Source: JAFEDN01 sp963832945
GTDB lineage: Bacteria; Pseudomonadota; Gammaproteobacteria; Coxiellales; Coxiellaceae
Direction: 5' to 3'
NCBI GenBank assembly: GCA_963832945.1
Contig: CAWHVV010000018.1
Location: forward strand, 11,148 to 75,147
Length of the DNA stretch: 64,000 nucleotides
Shown here piece by piece: positions 28,210-38,100 of this stretch. Position 1 is the first letter of the stretch; the number at the start of each line of letters is the position of its first letter. Under the pieces are notes generated by a model. That model was not told where the DNA came from, did no database searches, and saw only the letters and a list, made by a program, of their open reading frames with translations. The position numbers and the translations under genes are program-made.

Positions 28210-31200
28210 ATGCATCATTCAGATAGCCCAATTTCCTCTTACGTTGAATTAGAAAAAAATTACGACTATATTTATTTTGATAAAAGCAATAAACTTCATA
28301 TATTGATACCTATAACGACGGCAATTCCTGCAGGTAAAAAAATAGTTATGGGAGGAGATAATACTTGCAAAATACTCACTGAGCTCGAAAAAGCCTTTGG
28401 ATTAAAATCGGGAGTGCCCACTCTTAAAGATAACGTACAAAATTATATTACAGATTTAGCTTTTGATATTTGGGCAATGGAGGATGAACTTAAATCCGGC
28501 CAACAGGTTCCACAAAATTTAAAAGATAAAAAAGAAAGATTAGCACAGTTACAATCCTCGCAGAGGATCATTGAAAAAACTTTTGATTACTTTAGAAATT
28601 CACTTTCTCCAGATTTTTTTAGTTATGGCAAATATCCTCCCGAAATAATGAAGCTGTTCCGCACTGATAATCAAAATGTGGTCAGAGTCGAGTTAAGCCC
28701 TGATCCTGAACACGAAGATGATGTGACTGCTTTTAGTCCACGAATAAAATTATTTTCAGCTTCTCGAGGTGAAGCGAGTGCTCAAGGGCTGGGTGGTGCG
28801 TTAAGAGAGATGGTTAATCAGGACGGCTTATTCGAATCCAAGCCAAAAAAAACCCAAAAAGATGTTTTAATTGAAAATTGTGCTAACGAATATTTGATAA
28901 AGTATCCAGGCGTTCAACAAATAAAAGATGATGCCTCATTAAATAATCTAAAAAATATTATTATCCAGGAATATAATAAATTATCAGAGAAAACCCTTGC
29001 TTTAGAAAATTTAAATACTTTATCTAAATCCGTAAATGGGCACACTCAAGCCAATTGGCATACTTTTACCGCCATCCTATACGTGTTTAACTTTGATGGT
29101 GATCCTGTTTCTGAAGCTATTCCAACCATACTCTCCAGTACGGTTCCAGAATATTTTAATGCGCTTGCGGAAGAAATCAGTCCTTTGTCTGAACTTTGTT
29201 CTCAAGGAAAAGCAGAACTCTTATCACTGAATTGTCAATTATTTTTAGCTATGATTAATGCTCATTGCTATAGCGAATTCGGCAATAAAAATAATTTTGG
29301 AGAAATTCTTGAACAAAATAATAATAAACTAGCAGAAAAACTTGTTATAGATATCGAACTCGCTATTAGAGAGGGTTTATCGATAGAAGACACTATTCTT
29401 AATTTCTTTTCTTCAAATCACCCTGTTTTTGACCTAAATGAAAATTTCCCTGATAACCTGGAAAGAGAAACGCTTAAAAAAGGTTTTCGAGAATACTATC
29501 AAGCTGTCCAATTAGATTCTAGTACACACCTTGATGAAGGTATCTTGTGCTTACCCGAACAAAAGACAGAAAGTGGTTGTGGATATATCCATCAATCAAA
29601 AATAGTTTTTCCTTTTAGTAAGATATTGGAACAAAAACCTGAATTTAAATCTCTCTACCAAACATATTTCATGGGGAATTCTCCCTTATTATCCTCGACC
29701 ATTAAAGTATCCTCAGATTTGTCTCGTCGGTTACCATCGTCTCACCTTGTGGGTAATATGACTAAAACAAATGTCAAAGAAATAAATATAAAGACTTTGT
29801 TAGACAAAAATAAGTATACAGAATTCTATTTCATAAATTTACTGATTAAACCTATTCTGCAGGAAAGTGATGAAAAGTATGAAGAGAAAACCTCTAAGAT
29901 CCATTCAAGGTTGCATCAATTTCTCTCTTCTGAAAACCGAAAATTGATTCAATCTGATAAACGATGGTTAAATATATGCAATGGAGTCGTAGCAAAACTA
30001 GGACCGGAAGAAATTGAAATTTTTTGTAAAACCTGGGGTCTTCCTTCCGTATTGCACATTGATGCAAGTATGGCCGATGTTATTTATTCTATCGTTGTTA
30101 ATGAAGATAAGACGAAAAATCCTTTACTAGGCTTCCATGGCGCGGCTAAATTACAGGTGGCATTAAAATTATTATTTAAAGTCGAAAATATTGTGGTAAG
30201 ACCGAATGATGTCGGGGGTTACAATGTTTTTGCAGAACATATTGATCAACTTAAAACCGAGCTTATGCCCATATATCACGAAGCGCGATGCCTAATTTCT
30301 ATTTCGCCGGGCATGGCGAAAAGTATTTATATGTGCGCCCAACGACAGGCCCCTGAAAATAAAAATCTTAAGAAGTATGCCCCTAAACTTACTATGGATT
30401 CTATGAAAATAAGGACATTTATAAAAAATCTTGATTCAGAAAAAAAAGGAACACAAAGTAAATCCCTGATTGTACTATCCTTAAAGGAAATTCACTTCCC
30501 TTTTCTGGATATAAGACCTAACGGTCTTAATGGATATTGGCTAAAAGTGAAAAATCAAAAAGAATATGAATTAGCAACAGCGCGATTACAGGCAATCTAT
30601 GAAAAATATTATAATCAATTACCTGCTGTTGAATTGACTGTTGCCGATTGCAATAAAATTTTCGCTAAAGCTAAGGTAGGTCTTTACGATAATTCCATAG
30701 CGGGTATTTGTAATGCATTGAGAGTCTCACTTGGATATGCAAAGTTGAATCTATTAGTCCACTCCATGGATTTTAGAATTACTGAAGATGGGCAGATATT
30801 CGTTCGATTTGTAGTCGATAATTCTCCTGAAACTGACTTCATGACGGATGAAGGGGCCTTAGATGACCTAAAGGATATTATTGGGCGTTCTCCCCGTTCC
30901 GTATTGCATCCATCACAAGACCCTCAATTTAATAAAAATATTTTAAGTAACAATAACGCTGAATTGGAATCTCTTGAAAGAAAATTCGATCATCACATTG
31001 AATTAGATGAGGTACAACAAGAATTCCTTTTTTCATCAGTTTCAGTAGAGGATGAATTCTATTTACTACCTTTTTATGGCGCTGCCCGAGTACTTGAAGC
31101 ATTATCCTTTTTAGGCTTAAAACAGGGCGGTCGAGTTGCCGTATTACCTGATGGGAAGTCTTACAAGCTTAATATCGAAAATATAGACGATTACCAGAAA

Positions 31201-32427
31201 ATATATGCATTTCTCAATGAACTTTCTGTCCCTTTTATGCACCTCACTCGCCCCATGGCAAGGAGTTTGTACGTTATTGGCAAGAAGGAGGGGCGGGGGA
31301 TAGACGTATTGAAGGCAATTATTAAAGAATTTACGGGTGAAGATGTAGACGTAGATTACAATGAAGAAAATGGCTATATTGTTAAGGGACCTTTTAAAGC
31401 ATTGCAAGCAATCAAAAAGATTCATCAAGAGCGTTTTAAAACACTATCAGCAATAAAGTTGACCTTTAAGCAATGTGTTACCTGGTGTGAAAAAGCAGGT
31501 ATTAAGGTAGGTTCTGGAAAAGATAAATTATGTAAGGCAATGAGACAAGTTATTGAGTTTAAACAGCCCTTTCTTTATAGAGATATCCCTACTGCTTTTT
31601 TAGAAGTAACAGATAATTGTACGGTCAGAATGGTTGTTGAAAACGATGATAAAGGAATTTTAAAAATTGCCTCAATTTTAGAAGTCGATCCTCAAAGTTT
31701 AAAAACAGAGCATCCTGCACAAAATGAACAATATGCATTGTTGGCTGAGCAAAGTGTTGAGCTTGAAACTAAAGAGATTGAAATTAAAAAAAATTCTTCA
31801 TCGTTTCTATCATCTTCAGCATCATTATTTTCTTCTTCTTCTTCTTCTTCTTCTTCTTCTTCTTCTTCGTCGTCGTCATCACAGGAATCCATGTTGCCGG
31901 AAGCAAAAAGCTCTGTCAGCAATATTGGAATGTTTAGTCATCCCGGGACATTAGCATCGAGTTTGATTGCTATCCCTCAATATTTCCCCGTTGATGCTAA
32001 TTTTTCTGATGAAAAATGGCCAGTAGAATTTATATTTAGGAGTCCCGAGATTGCTATAGAAATTTTTAACCATTTACAAAGCGAACTGAAAATCAAAGGT
32101 GAATCAGGTTATATCCAAATGCGCCCAGATCGGCAAGGTATTCGATTTGCTCCGGAAGCTTGCATGGGTAGCAGTAATATACTCGTCGGGTTTTTGGATT
32201 GCTTTGATTATGGAGCAAATATTAATATAGAAGCAGTCAAAGATTTTATAAATCAAGTTAAAAATTCTTATGAATTTACACCTATCTCTTTATTTGCGTC
32301 AGGCCAGGAAAATGAAAGAGTTGTAAGATGCCAAAAGGCTTGGATGAGTATCTCAACTCTTAATGCCTTAGCAGATGGCTTTAAGCTTAATGTAAATAAT
32401 ACTAGCACCTTAGGGCATTCTTCCTAA
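28210..32427 (+). CDS. Large hypothetical protein with two tandem modules and a poly-Ser tract, 1405 residues
   Basis: I do not recognise a family. ATG at 28210 is preferred to TTG at 28204 because AAGGAG ends eight bases before it. The first 620 residues are mostly helical. Two related modules follow about 310 residues apart. The first begins near 640 (FHGAAKLQVALKLL, GMAKSIYMCA, then VELTVADCNKIFAKA). The second begins near 955 (FYGAARVLEALSFL, PMARSLYVIG, then IKLTFKQCVTWCEKA). A run of 17 serines near residue 1208 separates a final 190-residue domain. No signal peptide or membrane span is visible. Size, composition and position between kinase-ankyrin and coiled-coil genes suggest an effector. 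It ends in a small hairpin, CCTTAGG and CCTAAGG, against the convergent neighbour. Confidence 0.75.
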   Translation: MHHSDSPISSYVELEKNYDYIYFDKSNKLHILIPITTAIPAGKKIVMGGDNTCKILTELEKAFGLKSGVPTLKDNVQNYITDLAFDIWAMEDELKSGQQVPQNLKDKKERLAQLQSSQRIIEKTFDYFRNSLSPDFFSYGKYPPEIMKLFRTDNQNVVRVELSPDPEHEDDVTAFSPRIKLFSASRGEASAQGLGGALREMVNQDGLFESKPKKTQKDVLIENCANEYLIKYPGVQQIKDDASLNNLKNIIIQEYNKLSEKTLALENLNTLSKSVNGHTQANWHTFTAILYVFNFDGDPVSEAIPTILSSTVPEYFNALAEEISPLSELCSQGKAELLSLNCQLFLAMINAHCYSEFGNKNNFGEILEQNNNKLAEKLVIDIELAIREGLSIEDTILNFFSSNHPVFDLNENFPDNLERETLKKGFREYYQAVQLDSSTHLDEGILCLPEQKTESGCGYIHQSKIVFPFSKILEQKPEFKSLYQTYFMGNSPLLSSTIKVSSDLSRRLPSSHLVGNMTKTNVKEINIKTLLDKNKYTEFYFINLLIKPILQESDEKYEEKTSKIHSRLHQFLSSENRKLIQSDKRWLNICNGVVAKLGPEEIEIFCKTWGLPSVLHIDASMADVIYSIVVNEDKTKNPLLGFHGAAKLQVALKLLFKVENIVVRPNDVGGYNVFAEHIDQLKTELMPIYHEARCLISISPGMAKSIYMCAQRQAPENKNLKKYAPKLTMDSMKIRTFIKNLDSEKKGTQSKSLIVLSLKEIHFPFLDIRPNGLNGYWLKVKNQKEYELATARLQAIYEKYYNQLPAVELTVADCNKIFAKAKVGLYDNSIAGICNALRVSLGYAKLNLLVHSMDFRITEDGQIFVRFVVDNSPETDFMTDEGALDDLKDIIGRSPRSVLHPSQDPQFNKNILSNNNAELESLERKFDHHIELDEVQQEFLFSSVSVEDEFYLLPFYGAARVLEALSFLGLKQGGRVAVLPDGKSYKLNIENIDDYQKIYAFLNELSVPFMHLTRPMARSLYVIGKKEGRGIDVLKAIIKEFTGEDVDVDYNEENGYIVKGPFKALQAIKKIHQERFKTLSAIKLTFKQCVTWCEKAGIKVGSGKDKLCKAMRQVIEFKQPFLYRDIPTAFLEVTDNCTVRMVVENDDKGILKIASILEVDPQSLKTEHPAQNEQYALLAEQSVELETKEIEIKKNSSSFLSSSASLFSSSSSSSSSSSSSSSSSQESMLPEAKSSVSNIGMFSHPGTLASSLIAIPQYFPVDANFSDEKWPVEFIFRSPEIAIEIFNHLQSELKIKGESGYIQMRPDRQGIRFAPEACMGSSNILVGFLDCFDYGANINIEAVKDFINQVKNSYEFTPISLFASGQENERVVRCQKAWMSISTLNALADGFKLNVNNTSTLGHSS
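31831..31881 (+). repeat. Trinucleotide repeat encoding poly-Ser
   Basis: Twelve TCT codons in a row are followed by three TCG and two TCA codons, all in frame with the host gene. Such a tract can expand or contract in three-base steps without losing frame, varying linker length. The minus-strand ORF with poly-Glu here is an artefact of this repeat. Confidence 0.85.
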
Positions 32428-32436
32428 GGTGGATCA

Positions 32437-35100
32437 TCACAACGACTCGCTTGATTTGTTCATGTTAAGGCCATAATTTTCTGTCAATCTGCTCTCGTGG
32501 GTCGTACTTCTGGACAGGTCCATCAATCTCGGTCCATACGTTGGAGATTTGGGTTGTGAGTCTCTATGAAGTTTGGGGGAAGGGGGTCGTTGCCCTTCTG
32601 TCCTGCTTTGTATGTCAGCATGATTCATCGTTATCATTAATAATTGTTTTTTAAATTGCTCAAGTTCGGCCCTCATTTGGACTTTTAATGCTGTTTCTCT
32701 TTTTTCTTGCTGATTTTTTATCTGTTCTATTTCTGTTTTTAATTCTGCCTGGCGTTCTGCAGACTTTTCCATTTCTGCTTTAAATTCCATCGTAAATGCT
32801 ATCTGCTGGTTGTTTATTGCTCCGAGCCTTGCGTCCAGACAATCAGCAGAGGCTTTTTTTTCCTGATATTCGGGAATATGTGATACGGGTCCATGCTGCT
32901 CTTGCCATAGGTCCTGAAGGAAACCAAAAAGGATACGATACTGAGAGAATTGAATTTGATTTTTAATATGCTGGCCGTAGGCATAAGCGTTGGCGTTTGC
33001 TTGTTGCCACTGGTTTTGATGAGCAGGATGAACATAACATAGCGGCAAGCGGCAATAGCGTAAATTGGCTATTGTTTTCGCTTTATCTTCGACGTTTTGG
33101 CATTGATTACTAAAGGACAGCGACCATTTATCATACAAGGTTTGGGTGTGAGAAGTAGTTTGGCGCCTTCGATCATCAATGGGGCATTGAGGTAAGCGTT
33201 CATGCCAGGGGGACCCTCTGACCACGTCCTGCGCCTGTGGATATTTATCGGGATGAGCGCGCAACATTAATTGCTTTTTAGGTTTCTCTACCTGTTTTTC
33301 TAAGTATGCAGAAATATTGTCTACCTGGCTTGATAGGATAGCCGTACTTATGAGCATTTCCAGGTTAAGATCAAAGATACTGGCAAGTCTGACGTTATTT
33401 AATACCTGGCTTTGCTCAAAATTAAAAAATCGATCGTCTGCTTTTGGTAGATCATTAAGCCCATAGTCAAAAATAATCGGCAGACTCAGAAAGGTGTCCA
33501 GCCAAAGGCTATTACCACGTGTGAGTAAATTAATCTGTAAGGTGGCTAATTGCGCGACTATCTTCGGTCGCTGTAGAGGCTCGCACTCCCGAATGAATCG
33601 ATAGGAGTGTTGGCAAAAGTCTTTAAAGCGGGCAATTAATGGGCCATGCAGAGCGGCCTGCTCTTCATTAAGAAGAATATCTTCCTGCTTCATTTTGGCC
33701 AGGGCTTGTAGCAGCTGGGGGTATTCTTCCTCGATTAAGGCGGTGAGAGTCATAGGTTTTGGCGCAAGGTCAGAGGGCGCTGGAGGCGTTTGCACAGTGG
33801 GCAACACCGGGCTTTCTAATACATGAGAACTGAAGGGAAGCTTTTCAGGAATGACGGGCTGCACAGGTGCGTCCTTAGTCTTACAAAAGTCTTCGCCCAT
33901 GAACTCAAAAAATTGAATGTTCCACAGACGCGCCTCTTCATGAAACTGTTCTCGTAGCGTTTGGTCTTGAGTGCGCATAATAAGCTGCCGGGTTTGCTCA
34001 TGCAATACTCGATAATAAGCTTTTAGCTGGACATGGTCGGGCTTCAATGACGATGTTTGTTTCCTAAAGTCCTGGCAGGCTTCCCGCAAAATCTGACAGA
34101 AATTGATTAATCGTTGCCATAAAATTTTTGTCCTTTTGGCATGTTCATGAGCATAGTTGGAATCAGTGTTTGCCCAACATTGTCCCGCTATGAGATCGGC
34201 GACTAAAACGGCTGTTTTCTGTAGCTTATGAATTATGAGCCAATCGTAAAGCTCTTGCGAGTCAAAAAGCCCCAGTGGGGGATAGTTTTGATTCAAGGAA
34301 AGCAAAAATTTATACTGCTGCTGATAAGCGGTTTGGGGTGACATGCGCCGGTTGTCGGCATGCTTCTTGAGCTCCTGCGAGGTGGGTTTCCTGTGCTTTT
34401 TCTTTGATTTCTTTAGCGCGATTTTTCGTTGCCGGAGTAATTGGAATCGTTGATCCTCCTCAGGTGAGTAGATGGCGATTAACTGGTCATATTGGGCGGC
34501 TAAATTGCGCTTAAGATAACGAATGCTATGATTGATGCGCTGAAGATCCTGGGCGGTGTGCTTACTCTCTTTAGGTGGTTGGGCCTTTAAGCGTTGATAC
34601 TGTTCCCGATAGCGCGCCAGGGATTGCTGAGTTTGGTCAATTTCATGCTGCCATTGGTTTTCTTGCCAGGGTTGAAGGTCGATAAAAAATGGTTCGCCAA
34701 CATATTGTACTAATCGGTTTTTCAACTCATTTACCAATGCTTTCTCTAAATGTGGGATCATATACCCCGCTGCCGCCGCTTGTTGCCTGAACTGGAAGCG
34801 GGTTTGCCTTTTGTGGCTCAGGCAATCCTGACGCTGAGTGCTCTCTTCTGACATACTGTTAATGAGTACGGCATAATTTTGCTCCCAACGACGATAAGCT
34901 GCGATGACGATATCAGGCACGGGGGGTAATGGATCACCGCGCCACCATTGTCCTAAAGATTGCCACCAGGAAGGTGGGGGTTTAGGTTTTTGATTGGTCT
35001 TCAGTTGTTGCAACAAGCTTACCAGCCGTTGTTGATTATGCCGCAACGTTGATGGCGTTTCTTGTGGAGATGGGTCGGTGGATCGCGGGGTTGGCATCAT
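32437..35100 (-). CDS. Large coiled-coil hypothetical protein, 887 residues
   Basis: No family recognised. It has AGGAGG eight bases before the start. It is Gln-, Lys- and Arg-rich with long helices, Pro-rich stretches at the N-terminus and around residue 430, and a heptad-like coiled coil at about 765-825 (AEMEKSAERQAELKTEIEQI). The C-terminal tail contains PKSPTYGPRLMDLSRS, matching PKSSGSGPRLMEPPRS at the end of the upstream neighbour, so the two share a tail module. Membrane spans are absent. Encoded 33 bases downstream of the 1654-residue gene, probably in one transcript. An effector or a large structural protein is possible (inference). Confidence 0.7.
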   Translation of the reverse strand: MMPTPRSTDPSPQETPSTLRHNQQRLVSLLQQLKTNQKPKPPPSWWQSLGQWWRGDPLPPVPDIVIAAYRRWEQNYAVLINSMSEESTQRQDCLSHKRQTRFQFRQQAAAAGYMIPHLEKALVNELKNRLVQYVGEPFFIDLQPWQENQWQHEIDQTQQSLARYREQYQRLKAQPPKESKHTAQDLQRINHSIRYLKRNLAAQYDQLIAIYSPEEDQRFQLLRQRKIALKKSKKKHRKPTSQELKKHADNRRMSPQTAYQQQYKFLLSLNQNYPPLGLFDSQELYDWLIIHKLQKTAVLVADLIAGQCWANTDSNYAHEHAKRTKILWQRLINFCQILREACQDFRKQTSSLKPDHVQLKAYYRVLHEQTRQLIMRTQDQTLREQFHEEARLWNIQFFEFMGEDFCKTKDAPVQPVIPEKLPFSSHVLESPVLPTVQTPPAPSDLAPKPMTLTALIEEEYPQLLQALAKMKQEDILLNEEQAALHGPLIARFKDFCQHSYRFIRECEPLQRPKIVAQLATLQINLLTRGNSLWLDTFLSLPIIFDYGLNDLPKADDRFFNFEQSQVLNNVRLASIFDLNLEMLISTAILSSQVDNISAYLEKQVEKPKKQLMLRAHPDKYPQAQDVVRGSPWHERLPQCPIDDRRRQTTSHTQTLYDKWSLSFSNQCQNVEDKAKTIANLRYCRLPLCYVHPAHQNQWQQANANAYAYGQHIKNQIQFSQYRILFGFLQDLWQEQHGPVSHIPEYQEKKASADCLDARLGAINNQQIAFTMEFKAEMEKSAERQAELKTEIEQIKNQQEKRETALKVQMRAELEQFKKQLLMITMNHADIQSRTEGQRPPSPKLHRDSQPKSPTYGPRLMDLSRSTTHESRLTENYGLNMNKSSESL

Positions 35101-35133
35101 CGGTGGTTCCTCCTGTCTCGTTCCGGGCTGTCA

Positions 35134-38100
35134 TTAAGATGGTCCTTGCTCTGATGTCTCAACTTGCGGGGTGGTCGCAGACGAAGAAGTAGACGAGGCA
35201 GTGCTTGTGTTACCCGCACTATTGCTACCAGGATGCGGTGAAGGGCTTCTGGGTGGCTCCATCAATCTCGGTCCGGATCCACTCGATTTAGGTTGCCCTT
35301 CCTGGCTGCTTTGCTTGTGATCAGGTGAAGGCGTGCTGGGGGAAAAAAATTGTTTTTCTGCCTTAAATTGATTAAATAATTGCGTAAAATCGGCCATTAA
35401 TTCGGCTTTTAATTTTTTTATGCTTTCTTCCTGCTGATTTTTTATCTCTTCAATTTCATCTCTTAATTTTGATTGCTCCGCTGCCGCCTGTTCTCTTTTG
35501 AGTTCTAATTCTGTTTTTTGTACTGTCAATTTATTTTCCATGTCCTTCACTTTAGCGTCATAAGTATTTCGTTGATCAATGAGTTGTTGTTCCACGGCCT
35601 GTTTTTCGTTTTTTAATTTTTCTATTTCTTCCTGATGCCGCTTTTCCGAATCAACCAATTGCTGTTTCAGTAAAGCCACTTCGGGTGAAGGTGATATCGG
35701 CGTTTCTGCTTCCTCAAGCTCATCGACTTCCTCAGAGAGTCGGACCAAGGGATTAAAATTCAGAGCAGAGAGCGTAGCTTTATGTTCCAGCGCGGGCACA
35801 TCGCTGTGGAATAATTGGAGTTTGGGTTCTTGCGGTTGCCTTATGCTGCAACCGCACGCCCGGGTAATGGCTTTAAGTAAACGCAACCTTAGGACTTGAG
35901 TGGGTAGCTCCTTAGGATCAGGAGCACCCTCCAATGGAAAAGGAGGTAATTTGACGCCCTCATAATCTGTGGTATTTAATTTTACAAGGTGCCAATGTCC
36001 GCCATTATCTATCCAGCGGGCCCACGGTCTTGCTCGACGATCCCGGACGGAATGATAGAGATAAATGGTATGTGGTCTGCTCCACAAAGGTAAAGGTTCC
36101 TGTTCTAATTGTTTAATCTGATTCCTGCTGCATAGCAGTACGGTATCAATAATTTCTGTCTGAGGCCGCGGACCTTTGATTAAAGTTTCAACCGACTGGA
36201 TTTGTGTGTGCAAGGAAGAGCGTGCCCCATGACGTAAGCCAAACATGCCTGAGGGCCAATCCTGAGCACTTTTTAATAAAATATTAAGAGCGTCTTCCAA
36301 AGTACTATCATTTTGGCCAAGCAGGGCGGTGAAATAGCGCATTAAAAAGTTCACCAGTAAACCTAAACGATGGGCCTTGCCGGTTTTAATGATTTTAAAA
36401 ACCATCTTCTTTGCCAGTTCAGTTTTGGAATGATTCAGAAAGTTATAAAAGATAGTAATAAATGTATAGCTGAGTTCGCTAAAAACGGGAAGTTGTTTAA
36501 ACGCCATTGTCAGCATTTCGTAATCGCGAAGCAATCGCTTATCTCGATAAACACCTAAATCGGTAGCAAGAGAAGAAAACTCAAGCGGATTCTGTCCCTC
36601 GGCATTTAACACGCTGATGCAGGCATCACGCGCAAACAAACTTTCGACGATCTTAAATTCGAATTCGCGCGAACGCTGACGATAATATTGATCAAAGAGT
36701 AATGCATAATGCAATAACGTGTTGCCGGTATAAGGGTCTGTCACCTCACGAAAAGCACACTGATCGAGGCCGCTGGCAAGAATGGTTCTCACCAGGTCTT
36801 TGGCCCATGATTCTAACGCAAAGGGATTTTTTGATGAGACATCACCCAGTAAGCTTTGTAAATCCGGATCGGCGGGCAGATACTTGCAGAGCCAGAGGAC
36901 TAAATCTTGCTCAAAATCCTCGCACATCTTGAGTGGCGTTAAATGACGATTATGTGTGGAGGTTATGGGTCTTGAAATATTCACTTCGTCGAGAAGATCG
37001 CCTAAGCGGAAATAGGAGCCATTTGCATTTTGAGCGCGGCGGCCACTATATCTTAGCCGGGAAATGTCAGCAATCAATTTCGACCAATTCCAATCCTGTT
37101 TAAAGGTGGTGAAGCAGGGCCGTTGCAATAAGTTTTCCGCTAAACGAAGGAGTAATTGCATCTTTTGCCGAGTCACCGGTGTAATAAAATGCTCCGTCAG
37201 TCCTAAATCACAACCTTGATACTGTTTGTTAATCAACGCCTGGACATACTGTGCTTCTTGTCTTCGGAGTTCATCCTCATAGCCGGTTTTAATACGATGA
37301 ATGAGGCTATCGTGAATGTTTTGACATATGTGGATGAAAGCAGCATCCAGCAGTCGAGGATCCTGGGCCTGCCAGGTACGATAGGCTGCTTTTAATTTTG
37401 CTTCTTTTACACTCTTCCAGTCTAAATCTTTATGAGCTTTATTAGGGGTTTTATGTTTATTATCCTTATGATCCAGCCGGGAGTCTGAAGAAAATTCGCT
37501 GTCATGTTCCTGCGAATGGGCATATTCCAGAATGTTGTTCTCTACTTCCATCTTTATCTGTTCGATAATCTGGACCAGGTCATCTATTATGTGCTTCTCA
37601 TATTGCACAAGGACTGACAGGATTCGCTTACCACGTTTGCCAAGAGCATAATTAAAGTACCTTTGTAAATTGGGACCCAGCAAACCTTCCAGCCAGGGCA
37701 GGAAGCGTTCATCCTCTATAGTACGGTGCATGGCGTGAACTGTGAGGAAGAAATAGTATTCCTGCCATCTCCTTCGCTTATGTTGCGCCAGGCTATCGGC
37801 GACATTATAGACTTCCACCATTCCTCTCAGAGGCACATGCGCTTTTTTCTCTGATATGGCCGCATAAATTTCGGTGGGGACTTGTTTACTTAAAATAACC
37901 TTGTGAGTGAGAGAAACCTGGGTGTCTGACGGAATGCTTAAGGTTAAACGGCTAAAGTTTTGTGGATTAAATTCCTGAGTTAATTGCCAGTTTCCCTCAG
38001 CGTTTCTGCCATAAACCGCAACCTGCTCGCCATACAGGATCACGATGAGTAAGCCTTGCAGTTCAGAATGACGCTGGACCCAATCGCTGATCTCTTTCAC

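Noticed and set aside
31692..31922. Minus-strand ORF with a poly-Glu run
   Set aside because: It is the complement of the TCT repeat inside the large plus-strand gene.
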